Below are positions 37,970 to 42,561 of a stretch of 42,561 nucleotides of DNA, piece by piece. The notes beneath the pieces were generated by a model that made no database searches, was not told the origin of the DNA, and saw only the letters and a program-made list of their open reading frames with translations. The position numbers and the translations under genes were made by a program. Origin of the DNA: a virus; IMG/VR virus record IMGVR_UViG_3300032157_000373, positions 1 to 42,561 of that record; one strand, given 5' to 3'. Positions within the stretch are counted from its first letter, which is position 1; each line of letters starts with the position of its first letter.

Positions 37970-38012
37970 CGAAAGCAAGGCTCTGGTCGAATTCCAACCC
38001 GTGAGTGTGTGA
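37908..38012 (+). other. Displaced C-terminal part of the LexA-like gene (+1 frame)
   Basis: Read in the +1 frame from 37908: AELEALQVLRQPVVVCFRFD then DESKALVEFQPVSV and TGA at 38010-38012, which overlaps the next gene's ATG (TGATG). That one-base coupling, typical of this operon, indicates the real end of the gene is here, not at 37969. The frames cross at about 37901-37911. The joined product would have about 93 residues. Confidence 0.6.
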
Positions 38013-38770
38013 TGAGTGATCCTGTTTTCTACGGCAAGCCGCTGACCTTCAACCCGCGCAATCATCGCTACTATTGGGACGGTCAACCGGTTCCGTCTGT
38101 GACCACGATCATAAGTAGGCTCAACAAGCCGCTCCTGATCCAGTGGGCTGCCAACTGCGCAGTCGAGCACATCGAGTCCGCGTACCATTCGAACCTTGGG
38201 GCTCTACCGAAGGACGTTTGGGAAAGCGCGAAGAAGGCACACGAGGTTATCCGCGACACAGCCGGCGACGTGGGCACGATGGTTCACGACTATGCCCGCT
38301 GCGCTCTTGGCAACCTTCCTCTGCCGGACACGAGCGAGTTCCCCGAGCAGGCTTTGAAGGCTCTGCGGGCGCTCGGGCAATGGCGTGGTGAGAACAAGGT
38401 TGAGCCGATTGCGGTCGAGCGGCGCGTCATGTCCCGCAAGCTCATGGTGGCCGGGACGTGCGACTACTATGGCCATATCAACGGCCGCCGCGCCTGCCTC
38501 GACTTCAAGACCGGCAACGGGGTCTATGACGAGGCGTGGTGGCAAACGTCTGGCTACGACGATCTCTTGGCCGAGGAGCTGGATCTAGGCGAACCGCTGG
38601 ATCGTTGGATCATCCATCTCAACAAGACGACGGGCGAGTGTGTGCCGCATCTGCGCAACGCGCGTGAGGACCATGAGCAGGACCGGGCCGTATGGCGCAA
38701 CCTTGTCGCGCTCGATGCCGCGCTGCGCGTCGCCCGCAAGCATCCGCAGCCGAAGAAGAAGGCAGCGTAG
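38012..38770 (+). CDS. PD-(D/E)XK family nuclease
   Basis: A 252-residue nuclease. It starts SDPVFYGKPLTFNPRNHRYY with W22, then GQPVPSVTTIISRLNKP, the usual beginning of this phage family. Core motifs: VGTMVHDYARCALG (H92), VERRVM (E136), GTCDYYGHING (D151), and LDFKTGNG (D164, K166) with WWQTSGYDDLL following. This ordering matches RecB/Cas4-type exonucleases. Next to a Rad52-like protein it should supply single-stranded ends for annealing. The ATG at 38012 is preferred to GTG 38009. The gene is complete, and the next begins on the following base after its stop. Confidence 0.85.
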   Translation: MSDPVFYGKPLTFNPRNHRYYWDGQPVPSVTTIISRLNKPLLIQWAANCAVEHIESAYHSNLGALPKDVWESAKKAHEVIRDTAGDVGTMVHDYARCALGNLPLPDTSEFPEQALKALRALGQWRGENKVEPIAVERRVMSRKLMVAGTCDYYGHINGRRACLDFKTGNGVYDEAWWQTSGYDDLLAEELDLGEPLDRWIIHLNKTTGECVPHLRNAREDHEQDRAVWRNLVALDAALRVARKHPQPKKKAA

Positions 38771-39010
38771 ATGGGCTACTTCCCAAACGGCACCGCCGGC
38801 ATGGATTACGAGGAGCGCTATTGCTTGCGGTGCGTCCATCAGAAGCTAGACGACGGCGGGTGCGCGGTGTGGTTCGCGCACATGCTGAAGAACTATTCTG
38901 AGTGCAACGACGCGAACAGCATCCTGCACATTCTAATCCCTTTTGGGGATGATCGTCTCAGCAACGAGCAGTGCCGAATGTTCTACGCCAAGGAGGGTGG
39001 CAATGGCTGA
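38771..39010 (+). CDS. Small Cys-rich phage protein (79 aa)
   Basis: A 79-residue protein: MGYFPNGTAGMDYEERYCLR with CVHQKLDDGGCAVWFAHM, and a final IPFGDDRLSNEQCRMFYAKE. The Cys (18, 21, 31, 45, 68) could coordinate zinc. Proteins starting GYFxNGTxGxxYEExYCxRC are, in my memory, common in phage early regions and without known function. It begins immediately after the nuclease stop. Confidence 0.65.
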   Translation: MGYFPNGTAGMDYEERYCLRCVHQKLDDGGCAVWFAHMLKNYSECNDANSILHILIPFGDDRLSNEQCRMFYAKEGGNG

Positions 39011-39368
39011 TCAGGGGCTCGAGTCGATCCTTCAGGCAGCGCTCGCCGTCTCAGGTATGAGCTGCGAGGCAGTCACGGGCGACAAGAACGCTCCGAACTC
39101 AAGCGTTGTGCGCGGCGCTATCTTCCTCGTCGCTCGCGCAGAGGGCTACTCGTCCCGCGAGACAAGCATCTTCTTGCATCGAGAGCGGGTTGCCATCCTC
39201 GTAGCTATCAGCCGCCGACGAGCGGAATGCGCCTTCCTGGCTGAGCGGATGAGGGCCTACCTCGACAACGATCTAGAAGCGGCGACGCCCGCCCGTAAGC
39301 GCGTGGCGCTCCCGCCTCACATCGAGAAGCACGCGAAGTATGGGGGCAAGGATGAGTGTCGATCTTAG
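39003..39368 (+). CDS. Small helical, possibly HTH, protein (121 aa)
   Basis: A 121-residue protein: ADQGLESILQAALAVSGMSC, then SVVRGAIFLVARAEGYSSRE and TSIFLHRERVAILVAISRRR. The spacing of AIFLVARxxGYSxxETxxFLxRxR is reminiscent of the DnaA domain IV helix-turn-helix, but too weak for a call. The ATG at 39003 overlaps the upstream stop by eight bases; a frame 20 codons longer is rejected. Confidence 0.55.
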   Translation: MADQGLESILQAALAVSGMSCEAVTGDKNAPNSSVVRGAIFLVARAEGYSSRETSIFLHRERVAILVAISRRRAECAFLAERMRAYLDNDLEAATPARKRVALPPHIEKHAKYGGKDECRS

Positions 39369-39951
39369 ACTCGAGTATCAGGGTGGCGGCAAATTCCAGA
39401 CCATCACCAAGCGCGACTTCGAAACCGCGGAAGGCGAGTACGCCGTAGGCGAGCGCGTGGTTTCAAAAACGCATCGTCAGCGATCGGTCTCTCAGAACAA
39501 CCTCTTCCATGCACTGATCGAGGCCGCTTTCGACAACCAACGTGCCGGACCCACGTTCGCCAACTGGCGCCAGCTTAAGGGCTGGCTCTTGGTCGAAGCC
39601 GAGCATAGCGAGACGGACGAGGTGAGCTTGATTGACCCCGACCGCAAGCGCCCGCTCTCGCTGCGGCACGCAAGCTTCATCGTGTCGGGATTCGCCACGT
39701 CCATCCGTCGCCGGCTTGGGGTCGAGTATGTGCGGATCACCTACCGCCCGAACCGAGCTGTTGCCCTGCTGACCTACCCGAAGAGCTGGAAATTCCACGA
39801 CACGGACGGCGACACGGCAGGCGACGTGATGAACCGCGTGGTCGAGATCATCACCCAGGTCATCATGCCGGGCTCGACGGTCGAAGAGATCATGGACGAG
39901 GCCCGCTCACGCGCGGGGATGATGAAGCAACCACGCAAGGAGGCAGCATGA
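39352..39951 (+). CDS. Unknown recombination-region protein (199 aa)
   Basis: A 199-residue protein: SVDLRLEYQGGGKFQTITKR, then VVSKTHRQRSVSQNNLFHAL and IEAAFDNQRAGPTFANWRQL, then RPLSLRHASFIVSGFATSIR and RRLGVEYVRITYRP. The RSxSQNxLFHALI segment loosely recalls NinB-type phage recombination proteins, which have RSxxQN. The location in the recombination part of the operon agrees, but this is inference. An alternative ATG at 39340 is possible. It overlaps both neighbours. Confidence 0.55.
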   Translation: MSVDLRLEYQGGGKFQTITKRDFETAEGEYAVGERVVSKTHRQRSVSQNNLFHALIEAAFDNQRAGPTFANWRQLKGWLLVEAEHSETDEVSLIDPDRKRPLSLRHASFIVSGFATSIRRRLGVEYVRITYRPNRAVALLTYPKSWKFHDTDGDTAGDVMNRVVEIITQVIMPGSTVEEIMDEARSRAGMMKQPRKEAA

Positions 39952-40178
39952 TTGAGATACTGTTGGCCATCATGACACTGTCGCTGCTCTGGATCGTTGC
40001 CGTCCTATGGGGCCTCACGGTGCGAAGCCTGCGCCAGGATGAGACGCTGGAGAGCATACAGAAGGCGATCGACGGTCTCTACGGCGATATGCAGGTCGAG
40101 GGCTGGAACGAGTGGGACAAGATTGATCGAGCGGTGAAACAAGGCGCAACAGAAAGGAAACCGCAGTTGGGCGGCTGA
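39948..40178 (+). CDS. Single-pass membrane protein (76 aa)
   Basis: A 76-residue protein with an N-terminal membrane segment (MIEILLAIMTLSLLWIVAVL, about 2-24) and a charged cytoplasmic-type tail (RSLRQDETLESIQKAIDGLY). Its ATG overlaps the upstream TGA (ATGA). No family is recognised. Confidence 0.55.
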   Translation: MIEILLAIMTLSLLWIVAVLWGLTVRSLRQDETLESIQKAIDGLYGDMQVEGWNEWDKIDRAVKQGATERKPQLGG

Positions 40179-40227
40179 GAGCCGTAGCGCCAGGGGTGTC
40201 GGCCGTATCGATTGATGCGAGGGAGCG

Positions 40228-40383
40228 ATGGAGAGGTGGCCATACCTGCACCCATGGCCAGAACAGGAACAGGACACTCCTGCTCTGTCGGAAGCCTCAC
40301 CACCCAGCGGGACACGCACCAAGGGCGGATTAGCGATCCGCCACCCTCGCTTAAAATTCTGGAGAACAGTGGGCAATGCGTAA
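40228..40383 (+). CDS. Possible small protein (51 aa)
   Basis: An open frame filling the gap between the membrane-protein gene and the zinc-ribbon gene: MERWPYLHPWPEQEQDTPAL then SEASPPSGTRTKGGLAIRHP and RLKFWRTVGNA. Its stop overlaps the next gene by eight bases, as with other genes here, but the ribosome site (GGGAG two bases before ATG) is too close. Composition (Trp/Pro) is not obviously shadow. Uncertain. Confidence 0.35.
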   Translation: MERWPYLHPWPEQEQDTPALSEASPPSGTRTKGGLAIRHPRLKFWRTVGNA

Positions 40384-40765
40384 GTGTGAGAAGTGCGGCG
40401 CCAGGTCGAAGATCCTCGAAACGCGCGAGTCGGAAACGACGCTCGTGCGCCGCCGAGAGTGCGCTCAAAGGGGGTGCCGCCATCGCTGGACAACGATCGA
40501 GGTTCTGAAGGAGGACCGCTGGCAGTCCATCGATCGGCTCGCGCGCACGACCGCTATCCTGATCCGCGATCTCAATGTCATCGCGAAGTCCATCAACAAG
40601 ATGCACTCCGAAGCGCTGGCACTCGCAGACGATCCGCCGACGCCATACGAGAGAGCAGCCCCAATGCGCGCCGAGCATGAGCGCCGCCGTCTCGAGGCGA
40701 CGGAGCGCAACCGTCCAATGTGGACGCCCCCGGCTCAGCCGAGCGAGGAGAAGGAGCAGCCATGA
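40376..40765 (+). CDS. NrdR-like zinc-ribbon protein
   Basis: A 129-residue protein. The N-terminus MRKCEKCGARSKILETRESE, then RRRECAQRGCRHRWTTIEVL gives C4, C7, C29 and C34, a zinc ribbon similar to that of the regulator NrdR, including the RRREC...HRWTTIE phrase. No ATP-cone domain follows; the remainder is helical and Pro/Glu-rich. It may bind nucleic acid. GGAG precedes the ATG. Confidence 0.65.
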   Translation: MRKCEKCGARSKILETRESETTLVRRRECAQRGCRHRWTTIEVLKEDRWQSIDRLARTTAILIRDLNVIAKSINKMHSEALALADDPPTPYERAAPMRAEHERRRLEATERNRPMWTPPAQPSEEKEQP

Positions 40766-40953
40766 TGATCAGCGCGCGCCTCACGCTTTGGCTTCTGGGC
40801 ACGCTGCTTATGTACGCGGTCCTGCTCGCGCAATCGCGCTCGAAGCCGCCCGCTCCCGTGGAGGCGCAGCGCGTCGAGCGTCAGATCATCCTCGGGTGCA
40901 CACCGATCAAGAAGGCAGGCAATCGCTGGCTGACATGCAAGGGCGAGCTGTGA
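40762..40953 (+). CDS. Small membrane or secreted protein (63 aa)
   Basis: The protein starts MMISARLTLWLLGTLLMYAV with LLAQSRSKPPAP, an N-terminal hydrophobic segment that may be a membrane anchor or signal, followed by a short domain with two Cys (QIILGCTPIKKAGNRWLTCK). AAGGAG is five bases before the ATG at 40762, which overlaps the upstream stop (ATGA). No family is recognised. Confidence 0.6.
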   Translation: MMISARLTLWLLGTLLMYAVLLAQSRSKPPAPVEAQRVERQIILGCTPIKKAGNRWLTCKGEL

Positions 40954-41249
40954 GGAAGGGAAAGACGAAGCGGCCGGCGAGGAAGAAAGCGGCGCGGCGC
41001 GAGCGGCGCCCGGGATCGTTCTCGCTCAAGGAGCTGAAGAGCAGCCCCGAGGTTGCGGCGCTCGAGAACGCCATCGACCAGTGCTGTACGGGCTTCGACT
41101 GCGGCGTGGTCGCTACCGCGCTCTTTTCGCTCTACGTCGAAGCTCTCTTGATCGGGTCCGACAACTTCGAAAAGTTCAAGAAAAACGTCGGGGTGTTCCA
41201 CGAGGCCCTAGAAATCTCGGGCCGGAAGCATTTCAAGGTGATGCAGTGA
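40950..41249 (+). CDS. Unknown basic protein (99 aa)
   Basis: A protein with a Lys/Arg-rich start (RKGKTKRPARKKAARRERRP) and a helical body with SFSLKELKSSPEVAALENAI, CTGFDCGVVATALFSLYVEA and FKKNVGVFHEALEIS. The GTG at 40950 overlaps the upstream TGA (GTGA). A longer open frame extends upstream as shadow and is rejected. The basic N-terminus may contact DNA. Function unknown. Confidence 0.55.
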   Translation: MRKGKTKRPARKKAARRERRPGSFSLKELKSSPEVAALENAIDQCCTGFDCGVVATALFSLYVEALLIGSDNFEKFKKNVGVFHEALEISGRKHFKVMQ

Positions 41250-41644
41250 CCGAGATGCTGGATCCTGCCTATCCCCTTGCTGTCGCTGCGAGAAGGTTCC
41301 TCGGAGACGGTTGGGATGCGGCGGCGTTGAGGACCGAGCGGAAGAAGGGACGCTTGGTATGCGAGAAAATTGCGGGCAAGCTTTGCACAACAGAGGCCGC
41401 AATTCGAAGGATGCGCGAGCTATGCCGCGACCAAGAAAGCCCCCGAGACTGTGGCTCAGGCCAGCCCGCGCCGACCGAGAAGCAACCTGGGCGATCCTCG
41501 ACGGCGGACGCGAAACTAGCACTGGATGCTCTGAACGAGACCTTGCTGGAGCAGAGCGGGAGCTCGCGCGCTACCTCGCCCGGAAATACGAAGCGCCGAA
41601 AGTCGACGGACAACTTGATAGAATTCCCATCGCGACAGTGTTGA
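41246..41644 (+). CDS. Excisionase-like HTH protein
   Basis: A 132-residue protein. Residues 1-62 look like an excisionase-type winged helix: MLDPAYPLAVAARRFLGDGW, DAAALRTERKKGRLVCEKIA, then GKLCTTEAAIRRMRELC. The second half is a Ser/Lys-rich tail that overlaps the integrase gene in another frame by 223 bases. Position directly before the integrase supports a role in directing excision. GTG start overlaps the upstream stop (GTGA). Confidence 0.65.
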   Translation: MTEMLDPAYPLAVAARRFLGDGWDAAALRTERKKGRLVCEKIAGKLCTTEAAIRRMRELCRDQESPRDCGSGQPAPTEKQPGRSSTADAKLALDALNETLLEQSGSSRATSPGNTKRRKSTDNLIEFPSRQC

Positions 41645-42561
41645 ACGTCTATCTCAAAGAGCACGTTCCGACCACGAAGCGGCCGGATGTCCTGCGCTAC
41701 TGCACCCGATCGCTCCGCGATTGGTGGTGTGTGCGCGAGCCGCTGATGCTGTCCGACATCCGCGAGAAGACGTGCAACGACTACAAGGACTGGCGAGTGA
41801 AGAAGGGCGTGTCCGAGCAGACCGCGCGCCATGATTTGACGACGCTCGAATCGGCCATCAGCTACTACCACGGGAGCTATGGGCCACTGAAGGCCATCCC
41901 CGTCGTCGCCAAGCCGCCGCTCAAGGCGACGCGGCAGAACTACTACCTTGAGCGCAAGCAGGTTGCCGACCGCATCCGGGCCGCGCGCCGGCTAGAGAAG
42001 TGCAAGCACGTCATTCGCTGCCTGCTTATAGGCGTCTACACCGGAACGCGCCCAGGTGCCACGAAGCGTTTGCGTTGGGTGCCGTCGACCGCAGACGGGT
42101 GGTTCGACTTGGACAACGAAGTGCTGCACAGGCGGGGAGATGATGTCGCTGAGACCAACAAGCGACAGCCGCCCGCCCGCATTCACAGGCGGCTCTTGCC
42201 GTGGCTGCGGCGCTGGTACAAGGCGGACATGATCGAGGGCGTTGCGTGCCAGCGCGTTGTTGACGGCAAGCGAGTGAAGCTTCGCCAGGAGGTGAGCTAC
42301 GTCATACACTACGGCAGGAAGCCGGTAAAGAAGCTCAGGCGCTCTTGGAATTCAGTGCGGATCGAGGCGAAACAAACACGGCCGGACGGTGAGCACATCA
42401 TGCGGCACACGGCGGCGACATGGCAAATGCGCTCTGGCGTCAACGTGGTGGAAGCGAGCGGCTACCTTGGGATGAGCGTCAAGACGCTATTGGAAACCTA
42501 CGGGCATCATCATCCTGATTTTCAGGAGAGCGCGGCGAAGGCGACGGGGAAGAGGCGATGA
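41422..42561 (+). CDS. int: Tyrosine-family phage integrase
   Basis: A 379-residue site-specific recombinase. The arm/core-binding part is about 60-165 (VLNVYLKEHVPTTKRPDVLR, CNDYKDWRVKKGVSEQTARH). Catalytic residues: R210 in GTRPGAT, likely K247, H325 and R328 in HIMRH, and Y360 in LETYGHHHPD. The ending TYGHHHPD is usual in alphaproteobacterial integrases. The ATG at 41422 is preferred; a longer frame begins 37 codons earlier inside the excisionase gene. It ends on the last base of the window, so the prophage attachment site is probably just beyond. Confidence 0.9.
   Translation: MPRPRKPPRLWLRPARADREATWAILDGGRETSTGCSERDLAGAERELARYLARKYEAPKVDGQLDRIPIATVLNVYLKEHVPTTKRPDVLRYCTRSLRDWWCVREPLMLSDIREKTCNDYKDWRVKKGVSEQTARHDLTTLESAISYYHGSYGPLKAIPVVAKPPLKATRQNYYLERKQVADRIRAARRLEKCKHVIRCLLIGVYTGTRPGATKRLRWVPSTADGWFDLDNEVLHRRGDDVAETNKRQPPARIHRRLLPWLRRWYKADMIEGVACQRVVDGKRVKLRQEVSYVIHYGRKPVKKLRRSWNSVRIEAKQTRPDGEHIMRHTAATWQMRSGVNVVEASGYLGMSVKTLLETYGHHHPDFQESAAKATGKRR

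Noticed and set aside
1-42561. tRNA genes or attachment-site repeats within the window
   Set aside because: No cloverleaf-like sequence was recognised near either edge, and attL/attR cannot be defined without the flanking DNA.

Overview
The window reads as one complete, tightly packed temperate podovirus-type prophage from a GC-rich alphaproteobacterium. A Rhizobiales host is my inference, from GC-rich codon use and from protein types I associate with Rhizobiales prophages; nothing in the window names the host. It opens with the start codon of a HerA-like ATPase gene and closes on the stop codon of a tyrosine integrase. No rRNA or tRNA genes, insertion sequences or CRISPR arrays were seen, and attachment sites, if present, lie outside.

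Region 1 (1-1783, + strand) holds the HerA-like ATPase and a 39-residue membrane peptide. Region 2 (1777-23680, - strand) is one leftward late operon with mostly overlapping stop/start codons. In transcription order it encodes: three small unknown proteins, three virion-type proteins, small terminase, large terminase, P22-like portal, scaffold, N4-gp56-type major capsid, a decoration-like protein, a gp4-like head-completion protein, a gp10-like DNA-stabilisation protein, three ejection/internal virion proteins, a tail-collar fibre, a GH19 endolysin with a C-terminal membrane anchor, and an Rz/Rz1-type spanin pair in overlapping frames. Region 3 (23828-26184, + strand) has an operator-covered promoter followed by a small secreted Cys protein, a DUF932 protein and two small unknown proteins. 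Region 4 (26252-26910, - strand) is a trio of small membrane proteins, which are holin candidates.

Region 5 (27040-32839, - strand) is the leftward early/replication operon: RusA-type resolvase, a multi-pass membrane protein, an HTH replication protein whose own coding sequence carries iteron-like repeats beside a strand-asymmetric AT-rich block (a lambda-like ori arrangement), a primase zinc-binding domain and a TOPRIM-helicase in two different frames, an N4 gp49/Sf6 gp66-family protein and two unknown proteins. Region 6 (32802-33950) is the immunity/control region: an XRE repressor, a secreted SNase-like nuclease, and promoters overlain by a repeated near-palindrome (consensus GTAAGTTNAACTTAC) that also occurs at the region 3 promoter 9 kb away. 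Region 7 (33949-42561, + strand) is the rightward early operon: unknown early proteins, a two-gene cassette with a 26-copy tetrapeptide repeat (DUF6745-like), a Rad52-like annealing protein with a PD-(D/E)XK nuclease, an apparently frameshifted LexA-like winged helix, zinc-ribbon and small membrane proteins, and an excisionase-like gene overlapping the integrase.

The inferred logic is that the XRE repressor binds the shared operator and silences the leftward replication promoter, the rightward recombination/integration promoter and the 23.8 kb promoter together. On induction, replication starts from the iterons and the late leftward operon builds and releases the particle. The features most worth a second look are the operator set, the ori inside the replication gene, the primase encoded in two frames from paired start codons, the repeat-rich DUF6745-like cassette, and the HerA-like ATPase at the prophage edge.
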